From Ichthyophis bannanicus (Eukaryota; Chordata; Amphibia; Gymnophiona; Ichthyophiidae): a DNA stretch of 64,000 bases. The translations under genes and the position numbers were made by a program. This document shows, piece after piece, positions 1-10,535 of this stretch. The stretch lies in contig CM066048.1 of NCBI GenBank assembly GCA_033557465.1, forward strand, positions 15,166,305 to 15,230,304, in the 5' to 3' direction. Below the pieces are notes generated by a model, which was not told the origin of the DNA, ran no database searches, and worked only from the letters and a program-made list of their open reading frames with translations. The first letter of the stretch is position 1. The number at the start of each line of letters is the position of its first letter.

Positions 1-24
1 CCCTCCGGGGACCATCGTCGGAAG

Positions 25-1650
25 GTGAAACCCGCGAGGGCGGCGTCGGTGGACGCTCCTGGTTCCGCGAGGGCCAGGTCGCATAGCCCCGACAGCCGCC
101 CCGGGTCCTTGGAGAAGGAACACATCCCGAAGCGACCTCGCCTGGAGTCGGAGATGCCTGCCCGGGTAAGTCCTGTGGTCCTTCTGGACTCGCCTCCGCG
201 ACAGCCGACGTCGGGCCCGACGCCGTCGGGGCCCGAGTCGGGGGCTGCTGGGTCACCTGAGCTCGGACTCAGGTTGACGGCCTTGGAGAGCAGACTGTCT
301 GCCTTCATGGACCAGCAGAGGGCACTGCTCGCTGGCTTCGCTGGCACCGCTGCCCCGACCGCCGGGACGTCGACGTCCAAGTCGACCCCGGAGACCGAGC
401 CGATCCTCGAGTCGATGAGAACCCGAGTCGATCCTCGGTCGAGGTCGCCCTCGGCCTCCCGTTCGGGACCGAGGTCGCCGACGCCGACTCCCTCGGCGTC
501 GGGGCAGCTGGCGCCGCACCCTGCCCGGGCCGACCCCACCGAGTCCTCGTCGGAGTCGGTCTGGGAGTCTGAGGAGGAAGAGTCACCTGATTCTTTCCGG
601 ACTCGGTGTGTCCCTTCGGACTCACCGGAGTCCGAGCCTCGGAAGCAGTCCCCCCGGAGGATGCCCGGTTCTCGGACTTCGTTAGGGATATGGCCAAGGC
701 TTTGGCCTTCCCTGCGGATCCCGAGGAGGAGCCTCGAGCCAAAGAGCTCGACGCCCTCCAGTATGACTCTCCCGCGAGGGAACACTTTACTGTACCGGTT
801 CCTCCTATGCTGGAACGACTACTCTTCCGCATGTGGGAGAGTCCGGCCTCCTCGCCGGTTCTGAGCAAGCGGGTCGATTCTATCTATCGAGTCCGCAAGA
901 GCCCTGGCTTTCAAAAGGCACAGCTGCCACACCATTCCATGGTAGTGGAATCGGCCATGCATCGTCTTAAGAGCCAGAAGATGCACTCCTCGGTGCCTCC
1001 TGGCAGGGAGGCCCGTAACCTGGATGGCCTTGGTAAGAAGTGTTTCCAGGGCTCTATGCTCGCATGTCGTGTCCAGACTTACCAGCTATACATGGGCATG
1101 TATCTCTGGGATCTGGCTAAGGAGCTAGCCGGATTCTCCGCTGGTTTGTCCGAGGAACCCTTGCGGAGGTTCCTGGCCTTGTCCACTGGCATTCGGGAAT
1201 GCTCAAAGTTCATGTCCCGAGCAGCCTATGATGGCTTTGAAGCATCGGCTCGAGTAGCCGCAGCCGGCATCGGTGCCCGCCGACAGGCTTGGCTTCAGTC
1301 GTCAGACCTTGAGCCCTGGGTGCAGGACAAGTTGGTCGATGTCCCCTGCCGAGGCGAAAACCTCTTTGGCAAGCCCATGGCGGAAAAGGCTGCACAGATT
1401 GAGACTGAGACTCTCACCAGGACCAGGCTTTCTAGGAAGACCTCCGCCCCTTCCCAGAAAAAGAAGGGCTCGGGGAAAAAGTCCTTTTACCCGAGGAAGG
1501 CGGCTGCCTACAAACAATACCCCCATTATCAGGCCCCTGCAGCTCCCCAACAGGGCCAGCAGGCCAAGGGCCGGGGGGGTAACGGGTCCCGTAGGCAGCA
1601 GGCCCCCAAGCCTGCACCACCAGCCCCTGCTCAGCAGGGTGGGGGGTTTG
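25..1650 (+). pseudogene. DIRS gag-like protein (A1), frameshifted
   Basis: Putative nucleocapsid of the DIRS element. Frame 1 (25 to about 650) encodes a Ser/Pro/Arg/Glu-rich low-complexity region. From about 650 the homologous frame is frame 3, which carries the conserved core: residues like FSDFVRDMAKALAFP, then HHSMVVESAMHR, QLYMGMYL and GIGARRQAWLQ, and a Lys/Gln/Pro-rich tail. Alignment by eye with A2 places a one-base deletion in the C-run at about 647-654. A2 ends gag with a stop after QQGGGF; small indels have removed that stop here, so the gag frame runs on into the antisense-free overlap with RT. The CCHC-like N-terminal finger seen in A2 lies upstream of the window. Confidence 0.8.
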
Positions 1651-1728
1651 ACTCACAATGCATAGCCTCTCCCCCCCCCCGCTGGTTCCTCCCAGCACCG
1701 GAGGCCGGCTGGTTCACTTCGCCCACAG

Positions 1729-3564
1729 GTGGTCCAGCATCACCGCAGATGCCTGGGTGCTTCAAGTCGTGCGAGAAGGCTATCTTCTCCACTTCCATCA
1801 GGTCCCTCCCTCCTATTTTCCGGGAGAACCTCCGCGACCCCTCTGCACAGGGAATTACTCCTTCAGGAGTTAGCAGGTCTTCTGCAGGAACAGGCGGTGG
1901 AACCGGTGCCCCACCACCTGAGAGGTCAAGGCTTTTATTCCAGGTATTTTCTGATACCAAAGAGAACAGGGGGCCTCAGACCCATCCTGGACTTGCGCAA
2001 CCTCAACAAGTTCCTTGTGCGGGAGAAGTTCAAAATGCTTACCCTTGGAATCCTTCTGCCCTACCTCCAGCAGGGAGATTGGCTATGCTCCTTGGATCTA
2101 AAGGATGCCTACACGCACATCCTCATCCACCCAAGCCACCGCCAATACCTAAGGTTTGTGGTGGCAGGAAATCATTACCAGTACAGAGTACTGCCCTTTG
2201 GCCTGTCCTCCGCACCGCGAGTCTTCACAAAATGTCTCGCGGTCGTGGCGGCCCATCTCCGGCTTCACGGCCTCTATGTCTTTCCGTACCTCGACGACTG
2301 GCTCATCAGAGCAGCGTCCGCTCAGGAGGTCACCAACGCCACGTGCCGCACGGTGACTCTTCTGCAACACTTGGGTTTTGTTATAAACTTCGCAAAGTCC
2401 ACTTTGCTCCCCTCACAGGATCTCGAGTTCATCGGCGCGAGGCTGCACACTCCTCAGGCGCGAGCATACCTACCGCTCGACAGGGCTCAACGGCTCATGG
2501 ACCTAGCCGACCGCTTTCGCAGCCAGCCCCTGGTCTCCGCCAGGCGCTTCCTGAGACTGCTCGGCCATATGGCTTCCACTGTCCATGTGACCCCCAATGC
2601 CCGCCTGAATATGCGGTCTGCTCAATGGTGTCTCCGCCAGCAGTGGCGACAAGCCACAGGCGGCCTAGCAGACCTAGTGCGCGTCTCCGAGCCGCTGGTC
2701 TCGTCTCTCCGGTGGTGGCTCCGGCAGCCGAACCTGATATTCGGAATGCCTTTCCAGTCACCTCAGCCGACCCGGGTGCTGACCACCGATGCATCCCTCC
2801 TGGGCTGGGGAGCACATTGCCAAGAGGCACGTACTCAAGGCCTCTGGACCACGTGGGAGTCTGCTCAGCAGATCAACTTCCTGGAGCTCCGGGCGATCCG
2901 CCTAGCTCTCAAGGCCTTCTCCCACCTGACTTCCCAACAGTCCGTCCTTGTCCAGACGGACAATCAAGTTGCCATGTTCTACGTGAACAAACAGGGGGGC
3001 ACGGGCTCCTTCCTCCTCTGCCGGGAGGCACAGAAGCTCTGCTCTTGGGCCGTCAGTCACGGCATTCTCCTCAAGGCAGTTTATCTCCCGGGCCAAGAAA
3101 ATTGCCTTGCGGACAAACTCAGCAGGGTCCTCCAGCCGCACGAGTGGCGTCTGGATCCCTTGGTGGTTCAGAAGCTCTTCCTCAAGTGGGGCCTCCCCAC
3201 GATGGATCTCTTTGCCAGTCCTTGCAACCGGCAGCTTCCTCGCTTCTGCTCTCGTCAGCCACACCCCCTTCGGGTTGCGGCGGACGCCTTTCTGATCTCA
3301 TGGTCGGGGAGCCTTCTGTACGCTTTCCCTCCCATCCCGCTAGTCTCTCGGACTCTTTTCAAGGTTCTCCGAGACAAAGCCTTCATGATCCTGGTGGCCC
3401 CTCGCTGGCCCAGGCAGCCGTGGTTTCCGCTCCTGCTGCAACTGGCGGTGGAGGGTCCGATCCCTCTGGGGGTACAACCGGATCTCCTCACTCAGGATCA
3501 GGGGTCCCTACTGCACCCCAACCTCAGGTCTCTCAACCTCATGGCCTGGCTGCTGAGAGGGTAG
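1729..3564 (+). CDS. DIRS reverse transcriptase / RNase H (A1)
   Basis: Copies element RNA into DNA. In the 611-residue frame the RT carries GGLRPILDLRNLN (about 81-93), motif A SLDLKDAY (121-128), LPFGLSSAPRVFTK (155-168) and the YLDD catalytic box (187-190). RNase H follows with TTDAS (D354), FLELRAI (E386), QTDN (D411) and ADKLSR (D462), a complete D-E-D-D set. The C-terminal stretch (about 490-600: MDLFAS, YAFPP, APRWPRQPWFP) corresponds to the region annotated as methyltransferase-like in other DIRS elements; that assignment is inferred from position and weak motifs. The first methionine is not the natural start: the RT N-terminus (GRLVHFAHRW) is in frame 2 from about 1658 and a one-base deletion at about 1836 moves it to this frame. 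Confidence 0.9.
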   Translation: MVQHHRRCLGASSRARRLSSPLPSGPSLLFSGRTSATPLHRELLLQELAGLLQEQAVEPVPHHLRGQGFYSRYFLIPKRTGGLRPILDLRNLNKFLVREKFKMLTLGILLPYLQQGDWLCSLDLKDAYTHILIHPSHRQYLRFVVAGNHYQYRVLPFGLSSAPRVFTKCLAVVAAHLRLHGLYVFPYLDDWLIRAASAQEVTNATCRTVTLLQHLGFVINFAKSTLLPSQDLEFIGARLHTPQARAYLPLDRAQRLMDLADRFRSQPLVSARRFLRLLGHMASTVHVTPNARLNMRSAQWCLRQQWRQATGGLADLVRVSEPLVSSLRWWLRQPNLIFGMPFQSPQPTRVLTTDASLLGWGAHCQEARTQGLWTTWESAQQINFLELRAIRLALKAFSHLTSQQSVLVQTDNQVAMFYVNKQGGTGSFLLCREAQKLCSWAVSHGILLKAVYLPGQENCLADKLSRVLQPHEWRLDPLVVQKLFLKWGLPTMDLFASPCNRQLPRFCSRQPHPLRVAADAFLISWSGSLLYAFPPIPLVSRTLFKVLRDKAFMILVAPRWPRQPWFPLLLQLAVEGPIPLGVQPDLLTQDQGSLLHPNLRSLNLMAWLLRG

Positions 3565-4601
3565 TCCTTGCTCCCCTTCTCCTGCCGGCGGAGGTGGAGG
3601 AGGTCGTCTTGGCTTCGCGACGGCCTTCTACCCGCAAATGCTACGCCCTTAAATGGCGTCGCTTTGCAGTCTGGTGTACCCAACAGTCGCAGGATCCCTT
3701 CTCCTGCCCGGTGTCGGTGATCTTGCAGTACTTGCTACACCTCTCTAATCTGGGACTTAAGTCCAATTCCGTCAAAGTTCACCTCAGTGCTCTTTCGGCA
3801 CATCATGTGCCGGTGGACGGTAGACCTCTCTCAAGCGACCCTCTCGTAGTGAGGTTCCTCCGAGGTCTCCTTCTACTTAAACCACCTCTGCGCCCGCCGG
3901 CGCCTGACTGGGACCTGAATGTGGTTTTGCAGCGGATCACCTGTCCGCCTTTTGAACCTATGGCTACCTGTTCTCTCCGTTTTCTGTCTTGGAAAACACT
4001 GTTCTTGATAGCCCTCACTTCCGCGAGACGCGTAAGTGAATTGCAGGCCCTCGTGTCTGATCCCCCTTACACTCGGTTCTACAAGAATAGGGTAGTCCTA
4101 CGGACTCACCCAAAATTTCTGCCTAAAGTGGTCTCCCCTTTTCACATCAATCAGGAGGTGGTACTTCCAACCTTCTTTCCCAGACCACACTCCAGCCGAG
4201 CTGAAACGGTCCTCCATACCCTGGACTGTAGAAGGGCATTGAACTTCTACCTTGACCGTACGCGGGAGCACCGTAAAGCTGCTCAGCTTTTTGTGTCTTT
4301 TGACCCCAATAAATTGGGGCTCCCGGTCTCCAAGCGTACTCTGTCCATCTGGGTTGCGGACTGTATCTCTTGGGCTTATGGGGCAGCCGGACTCTCCTTA
4401 GAAAGTCGAGTCACGGCTCATTGCGTTCGGGCAAAGGCTACGTCAGTGGCTTACCTCCGCTCTGTTCCGCTGGCAGACATCTGCCGGGCCGCTACTTGGT
4501 CTTCGAGCCAGACTTTTGCGGTCCATTACTGTCTCGAGAGGGAGTCCCGTAGGGACAGTGCTTTCGGACAGGCAGTCCTCCGTAATCTCTTTGAGGTCTG
4601 A
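3543..4601 (+). CDS. DIRS tyrosine recombinase (A1)
   Basis: Site-specific recombinase that integrates the circular DIRS DNA. About 350 residues, ending with a stop at 4601. The N-terminal SAM-like part (VVLASRRPSTRKCYALKWRR) is followed by the catalytic domain: first Arg in SARRVSELQAL, the H-x-x-R box in TAHCVRAKA, and the nucleophile Tyr in FAVHYCLE near the C-terminus, so the R...HxxR...Y set is complete. No in-frame ATG marks its beginning. It overlaps the last codons of the RT/RNase H frame and the frame stays open upstream as far as 606, so expression probably needs frameshifting or internal initiation; this is inference. This is the only copy in the window with an uninterrupted recombinase. 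Confidence 0.9.
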   Translation, partial: GLAAERVVLAPLLLPAEVEEVVLASRRPSTRKCYALKWRRFAVWCTQQSQDPFSCPVSVILQYLLHLSNLGLKSNSVKVHLSALSAHHVPVDGRPLSSDPLVVRFLRGLLLLKPPLRPPAPDWDLNVVLQRITCPPFEPMATCSLRFLSWKTLFLIALTSARRVSELQALVSDPPYTRFYKNRVVLRTHPKFLPKVVSPFHINQEVVLPTFFPRPHSSRAETVLHTLDCRRALNFYLDRTREHRKAAQLFVSFDPNKLGLPVSKRTLSIWVADCISWAYGAAGLSLESRVTAHCVRAKATSVAYLRSVPLADICRAATWSSSQTFAVHYCLERESRRDSAFGQAVLRNLFEV

Positions 4602-4736
4602 GCAACTCCTACCCTCCATCCCGGATGTGGGCTACCGGTGGGTGATAATTCAGCGAAGATTCTTTCCTTCTGGGCTGCTGAGCTAGAGGGAGCTCATTTT
4701 TGTGCTTAGGGTCTCCGGTAGCCTTGAGCTTGGGAG

Positions 4737-4838
4737 TCCCATAAGTGAGGACTGACTTCCTGCTTGGTCCTGGAGAAAGCGTAGTTACTCACCTGTAACA
4801 GGTGTTCTCCAGGAGCAGCAGGAATCAGTCCTCACTAC
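4737..4838 (+). repeat. DIRS internal complementary region (A1)
   Basis: The block reads as the reverse complement of the left terminus (ending TTGGTCCTGGAGAA) fused to the reverse complement of the right terminus (AGCGTAGTTACTCACC onward). In the accepted DIRS replication model this region templates the joining of the element ends into a circle, so it records the circle junction. The same block, inverted, is found in copies A4 (57800-57925) and B5 (19673-19770). Confidence 0.8.
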
Positions 4839-4931
4839 CCTCCCTCCTCCCCTTGGAGTTGCAATCGTCTGCTTATGTTCTTTTTGCAAATTTTTATGCT
4901 GTCTTTTTTAGCTATGTCATCTGACTGGCTA

Positions 4932-5113
4932 AGATGGCACCCTCGGGCGGGAAGACGACCGCGCATGCGCGCTGCAATTCCCAAAGGCTTTCTTTGAAAG
5001 CTGGGGAAAATTGCTCCGCGAGGGCTCCGTCGGCGCCGACGTCACCCATAAGTGAGGACTGATTCCTGCTGCTCCTGGAGAACACCTGTTACAGGTGAGT
5101 AACTACGCTTTCT
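4932..5113 (+). repeat. DIRS right inverted terminal repeat (A1)
   Basis: About 150 bp starting AAGATGGCACCCTCGGGCGG match the ends of A2 (43805-43957 and, inverted, 38690-38815). The block contains a 12-bp palindrome GTCGGCGCCGAC and a terminal extension with the near-palindrome CACCTGTTACAGGTG. The extension is present only at right ends and in internal complementary regions. Confidence 0.8.
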
Positions 5114-5339
5114 GACATGGACAATTAGTCATATACACATGCGTTCTGTATATGAAAATGGAGAATACTCATGTAGATTTCTGACCCACTCAGGCCATCC
5201 CCTAACCACACTCCCAACACGTGCTCTCCATAACATGTAAATTCAGCCCTTTCTGAAGAGGGCATTTACATGGGGGATTCCATTTGCACATGTAAATGCC
5301 TGATTTTTATAATGTAAATCATGAATAAGGTTTCTAAAC
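5114..5339. other. flank without recognised feature
   Basis: About 225 bp of AT-leaning sequence to the right of DIRS-A1. I see no coding potential, repeat or known element. Confidence 0.4.
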
Positions 5340-5760
5340 CGAATCCCATATTCAACTGGCTCACCTTTATCCACCTGATTATTCACACCTTCAAAGACGT
5401 ATAGCAGACTGGCGAGGCAAGACTTCCCTTGGCTAAATCCATGTTGACTTTGTCCTATTAAGTCACGTCTATGTCAAGTCATTTTGTTCTTTATAGTGGT
5501 TTCAACTTTTTGTCCAGCGCTGTCATCAGCCTCATTAGTCTGTGGTTTCCCAGATCATACTTGAGGCTCATTTTAAAAGTACCAATAATAGGTTACAAAT
5601 TCCTAATAGTACCTCTGCCATTTCATCTTTTGAGTTTTTTCAGCACTTGTGGGTGCAGATGACTTGCAACTCTTTAGTTTATCAATTTGTTCTACTACAT
5701 CTTCTAGGTTCACTGAAATTTGTTTCAGTTCTTTGGGAATGGCCAGCAGGAAGAAGAGGG
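5340..5760 (-). mobile_element. CR1 LINE fragment (RT region), degenerate
   Basis: The reverse complement resembles the region between endonuclease and RT in CR1 ORF2, as seen in the copy at 61740-62200: pieces corresponding to the KLKS...GPDG linker, the SLTSVPGKMVETIIKNKI segment and the HGF..GRSCLTNLL segment are recognisable through many frameshifts. It is an old 5'- and 3'-truncated relic with no open frame. Confidence 0.55.
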
Positions 5761-5764
5761 TGAT

Positions 5765-5883
5765 AGTGCCTCTATGTAATTTATTTATTAGTATTTAGCT
5801 CAGATGTTTCCAGTAGATGTTCAAGGTGAGTTACATTCAGGTACAGTAGTTAATTCCCTGTTCCCAGAGGGCTTACAATCATA
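5765..5883 (+). mobile_element. SINE/L2-tail-like relic, left half
   Basis: Contains TTACATTCAGGTAC...CCCAGAGGGCTTACAATC, a 3'-tail type sequence common in LINE/SINE families of tetrapods. Its continuation (TTGTACCTGAGGCAGTGGAGG and a GGGATATGAACCCTG box) resumes at 15147, so the foldback element between them inserted into this repeat. Confidence 0.55.
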
Positions 5884-6849
5884 CAGGCCAATGCAGAAAT
5901 CTAGTGTGGCCTTGAAGCACCAATAACGCCATGCTTAAGCACACTTTAAGCACTTTTTGGCTAACTTCAAATGCAGAAAACAGATGGGCGCGTGCATAAA
6001 CATTGACAGAAAAACTAGCGTCCAATTAACGTCATGAGTATTTAAATGTACTTAAATTGAAGGAAAATGAGCTGCACATAATAGTCTGGTATGCAAATCA
6101 TGGCTACACCCGATGCAGAGACAAGCATAGAGAATTTCGCAGCCAGCCATAGCGCCAGTATTTTCACTGCAGGGGTCTGAGGTGACAAACCTCTGAGTGC
6201 CCCCGACAGTATTTTGATGGCACCGGGTGCTTTTCCTGATACCTAGATCACTTTCTCCTCTCAGGTGGTCAGGCATCAGGCAAAGCCCCCAATGTCATCA
6301 ATATAGGGAAATCAAATTCCTGGTGGCTCAGCAGCCCCGATTTTCCCCCCCTCCCAACAGTATTTTGGTGGCATCAGGGAGGATCGCAGCATCAGGAAAA
6401 GCCCGATGCCATCAAAATACTGTTGGGTGCCAATGCCCTGACAGAAAACGACTACCTGGTGGTCTAGTAGCCCCTGAACCTCCCCACCCCAAATTAAAAT
6501 AATCTAGTGGTAAAGTGGCCCCTGAAACCTCCACCCCAAATTAAAATAAAATAACCTGGTGGTCTAGCGACCCCTAAATCCACCACCCCCCTCCCAGACC
6601 TTAAAATAAGTGGGAGCGCTGCCTATGGACTCCCGCTCTGAGTCCACCATCTTGAAAAATGGTTGCACCAGGTGTGTTAGACTGCCATATAAAGCATAGT
6701 TACTCACCTGTAACAGGTGATCTGCGGGAACAGCAGGAATTGAGTCTTCACATTTGGGTATTGTCAGCACTGACGGAGCCCGCACGGGAATGCTCCCCAG
6801 CGTCCTATAGGAAAGCTTTTTAAGCCCGCCTTGTGGAAGGTTTCCTTGA

Positions 6850-8440
6850 GGCTAAAAGGATATCCTTAACCTGCTGAGAGAAGTTGACATCCTGGAATTC
6901 TAAGCTCTCAGCAACCATGCCATCAGGTATAAAGACTGAGGATTCGGGTGCAGAAGCGTCCCGTTGTCCTGGGATAGAAGATCTGGAGCAAGTCCAGAGG
7001 CCTGGCTTGAGAGACGTAGAAGCAGTGGATACCACGTCTGTCGTGGTCAGCGTGAGGCTATGAGGATCATATGGCCCCAGTCTCTCTGGAGTTTGAATAG
7101 AGTCTTGGGAATTAGGGGAATGGTGGGTAGGCATACAGGAAGTTTTGACCCCAGTGGAGGTGGAAAGCATCCATTGCCTGACTGTTCTGAGCCGGAATTC
7201 TGGAACAGAATCGGAAGTTTGGCATTCTGAGGACTTGCAATTATGTCTATATCTGGGGTTCCCCAGATTCGAAAGATACGAGCAATCTTTTCTGAATGAA
7301 GAGACCACTCGACTGAGCAGCACTTGACTGAGCTTGTCCGCTAAGAGATTTTGTGTGCCTGGGAGATACATCACCAGTAAGTGAATCTGGAGGCTCCTTG
7401 CGAAGTACCAGAAGTGTAGAGCTTCATTGCACAATGCCTGAGTGTTTTGTAGCGCAGGTGGTCCTGAAAAACTCGAAGAGTGCTGAAAATGGCTCTGAGT
7501 TCCAGTAAATTTATGTGAAGACAAGTCTCCTGTTGGGTCCAGAGACCTTGAGTGGAGAGGTTGTCCGTATGAGCCCCCCAACCTGACTTGGACGCATCCA
7601 TCGTCAAGGTAGCTTGGTGCAGTGGCTGCTGAAAAGGTGACCCTACGAGAAGGTTTTCTGGTGTTTGCCACCACTGAAGGGATGAAATGAGGCATGCAGA
7701 GTTTCTGATTTTGTCCCCCAGATGACCCGATGCCTGTGTCCACTGAGAGGCTAGGGTCTATTGGGCTGCTCACATGTGTAGGCAAGCATAGGGGACCATA
7801 TGTCCCAGCAACTGACGCATTTCTCGAGCAGTTACAAACGTTTTCACAGCTGCTTGAGAAGCCAGTTGAACTATTTGAGCACAACGGAGTTGTTGCAGAA
7901 AAGCCTTTGACTTCCTTGTGTCTAGAAGAGCCCCTATGAACTCTAGAGACTAAGAAGGGGATGAGATGGCATTTTGGGAGATTTCTGACCAATCCCAGAT
8001 ATTGCAGGATTTGCATCGTGCAGGAAAGAGCAGAGCTGGCTTCTGGAGCTGTTGATGCCCGGATCAGCCAGTCGTCTAAGTAGGGGAAGACGAATATCCC
8101 TAGAGTCCTCAAAAATACTGCTACTACTGCCATGCATTTTGTGAAAACTCTTGGGACTGAAGCCAGACCAAAGGGTAGCACTCTGTACTGGTAATGTCTT
8201 TCCTGAAAGAGGAATCAAAGAAACCTCCTGTGTTCTGCATGAATGAGGATGTGTATAGGCGTCTCTTAGGTCTAGAGAGCACAGCCAATCCTGACTTTGG
8301 ATGCAAGGGAGAAGTGTTCTGAGGGAGATCATTTTGAATTTCTCTCAGAGATACTTATTTAACTCCGTGAGGTCCAGTATGGGCCTGTACCCTTCTGTTT
8401 TCTTTGGTATAAGAAAGTAGGGGGAGTAAAAGCCCAGGCC
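6850..8440 (-). pseudogene. DIRS RT/RNase H (B3), degenerate
   Basis: The reverse complement shows DIRS RT landmarks in shifting frames: LPCIQSQDWLCSLDLRDAY (motif A), LPFGLASVPRVFTKCM, FVFPYLDDWLIRAS (YLDD box), then RNase H pieces MTMDASKSGWGAH, NLLELRAI and LPGTQNLLADKLSQ. The reading frame changes several times, so no functional protein is made. Downstream the frame meets the start of the recombinase and stops at the deletion point near 6870. Confidence 0.8.
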
Positions 8441-8879
8441 TTGTTGAGGAAGAAGTACCTCCTCTATCATTCCCTGAGCAAGGAGGGAGGTGACCTCTTG
8501 GCACGAGTGGTGAGGGGGGACCGAGAACTGAACTCTCTTGGAGTAGAGAGAGGGGTCATATGTGGAAGTGGAGTTTGTACCCCTCTGTCATTATGGAGAG
8601 AGTCCAATGCTCTGTTATCTGCTGCCACCTCTTGGCAAAGTAGCACAGTCTGCCTGGAATGTTGAGAGGCTCTGGTATTTCTAGAGGAAGGATGACTAGG
8701 TTCTCTAGGAAGGAGTCAAAGACCTTGCAGAGGCTGTGCCTGCTGAGCTGGTTGAGCTCTGGGGACTTGAGCCTTTCTTTGCTGTTGCTGCCCCTTCTGG
8801 GAAGCATGGACTGGACAGTGGACAGTTTGATGTAAGAGGGATAGAATTTCTTTTTCTTGTTGAAAAAGGGCTTCTTAAC

Positions 8880-10535
8880 TGTCTTTCTTAGCTGGGTTGG
8901 CAGTTGTCCTAGATAGTTTATTTAAGGTAGTATTCTCGGACTCAAGCTGAGACGCTTTATTCTGCCAGTCCTCGCCAAAGAGGTTTTCTCCTGTACAAGG
9001 AACGTTACCCAGCTTATCTGCACCCACTGTTCTAAATCAGATGCTTGTAACCAAGCAATCTGACGTGCACCGATAGAAATAGCAGAAGTCCTGCTAATAC
9101 ATTCTAAACAATCAAAAGTTGCCCTGTTCATGAACTTAGAAACATTTTGGGCATGCTTGACAAGAGTAAAGAAATCGGCCCTCTTGTCATCGGGGAGAAG
9201 AGGAGCCATGAATTCCAAATCTCTAGTAACCTCTCGAAGAAACATCCCCATGTAGAGTATATAAGAACTTATTCTGGCCGAGAGCATGGAGGCCTGAAAG
9301 CATAGCGACCAAAGGCATCAAGAGTCCTTACCTCATGGCCCGGAGGATTAGAGGAATGTGTCTTGGCACTTTTGATCCGGCACATTGTCGATTCCACAAC
9401 CATGGAATGGTGTGGTAACTGTGTTTTTTGGAATCCGGGACACTGCGGTACCTGGTACATTGTATCGAGTCTTCGAGAGTATGGAGAAATCATTAAAGGC
9501 GTTTCCCACATTCTAAGCATGAGATCATGCAAAATACGGTGTATGGGAAGGGTTGCAGCCTCTTTAGGGGCTGCCGGATACTGAAGAATTTCAAGTTCTT
9601 CAGCTCTTGGTTCCTTTGGGGTCATGCTGATCTAGAGTCCCCGAGCTACATCCTGTATAAAGTCTTGAAAGGACATGTCTTCCGGAGGAGACATCCGACA
9701 TTGCAGCGAAGGAGAAGGATCCTCCGGAAGAACCGCTCCGGTACCAATGGATTCATCAGAATCATCAGATTCGGAAGACTCAAAGAATCAACAGGCCGGA
9801 TGCTCTCTTACTGCCTGTCAACGGTACCGATCAAAGTCGGCATCGGAATGCCTCGATACTGAACCCTCTAAGCCAGACACCGATTCTAGGACCGGCATGG
9901 GTGGTAGCATGGAGAGCAGCGCAACGATAGCTGCAGATATATCTGGTACCTGTGTTGGTACGGATGACTGCGGGACCAGTTGTAGCGGCTTTAGCGGTAT
10001 GGAGGCTGCTAACAAGGCCGCAAGACTGCACTCAATGGCTAGGATGCATTGATCCATGGAGCCTGCTGATGCTTGGGTGTTGGTACCAGCAGAGCGGGCC
10101 ACGGCCCCAGAACATGGCACCAAGAGCTCACCAGAGGTGGACGCCTCGGGAACATGCTTTGGAGGCAAGGACCTCCCGCTGGGGTTGTTTGGCCAGTGTA
10201 TTTTCCTTGAGGGCAACGCTAGAAGCATCTCGATGCTTAGAAGGAGATCTACCCTTTGAGGACCGACCTGGGTTTGGTTACCTGAGATCCATGGGAGAAA
10301 GATGAAGCCCTGGATGACATCGATGCAATGGACATTGCATCTAAGGCAAAAAGGGTGCCGAGTTTCGTAGCTCTATTTTGCAGGCCCCTCTTAGTTATCT
10401 TTCTGCAAAGGAGACACTGCGATGGAGAATGGTCTGGACCCAAACATTTAAGATACCAGTCATGGGTGTCGGTGGCAGAAATGGTACTGCCACATTTTGA
10501 ACATTTTTTGAAACCACTAGTTGGTTTCTCCAGTT
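8880..10535 (-). pseudogene. DIRS gag-like protein (B3), degenerate
   Basis: The reverse complement of about 10535-10390 encodes a Cys/His finger (SGFKKCSKC...DTHDWYLKCLGPDH...C..C) matching the N-terminal finger of A2 gag. Further on are HHSMVVESTMCRIKSAK, YILYMGMFLRE and ISIGARQIAWLQASDLEQW, matching the A1 gag core. Several frameshifts split it. No ATG is visible at the position equivalent to the A2 start. Confidence 0.75.

Larger units (their letters stand above)
1..5113 (+). mobile_element. DIRS-type tyrosine-recombinase retrotransposon, copy A1 (left end outside window)
   Basis: Gag, reverse transcriptase/RNase H and tyrosine recombinase are encoded in that order on the + strand, followed by an internal complementary region and a right inverted terminal repeat. 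This is the diagnostic DIRS architecture: no LTRs, no DDE integrase. Comparison with copy A2 (38652-43957, opposite strand) shows the left terminus and gag zinc finger lie before base 1. The right end is read as ...GAGTAACTACGCTTTCT at about 5113, where similarity to the other copies stops. It is the best preserved DIRS copy here, but gag and the RT N-terminus each carry a one-base deletion, so it is probably not autonomous as it stands. Confidence 0.9.

Noticed and set aside
253..868. Antisense open frames in DIRS gag
   Set aside because: Mirror frames of GC-rich coding sequence, with no motifs.
606..4601. A single 1331-residue gag-recombinase protein
   Set aside because: The middle third is the RT gene read in another frame, and comparison with A2 shows the gag stop has been lost by small indels.
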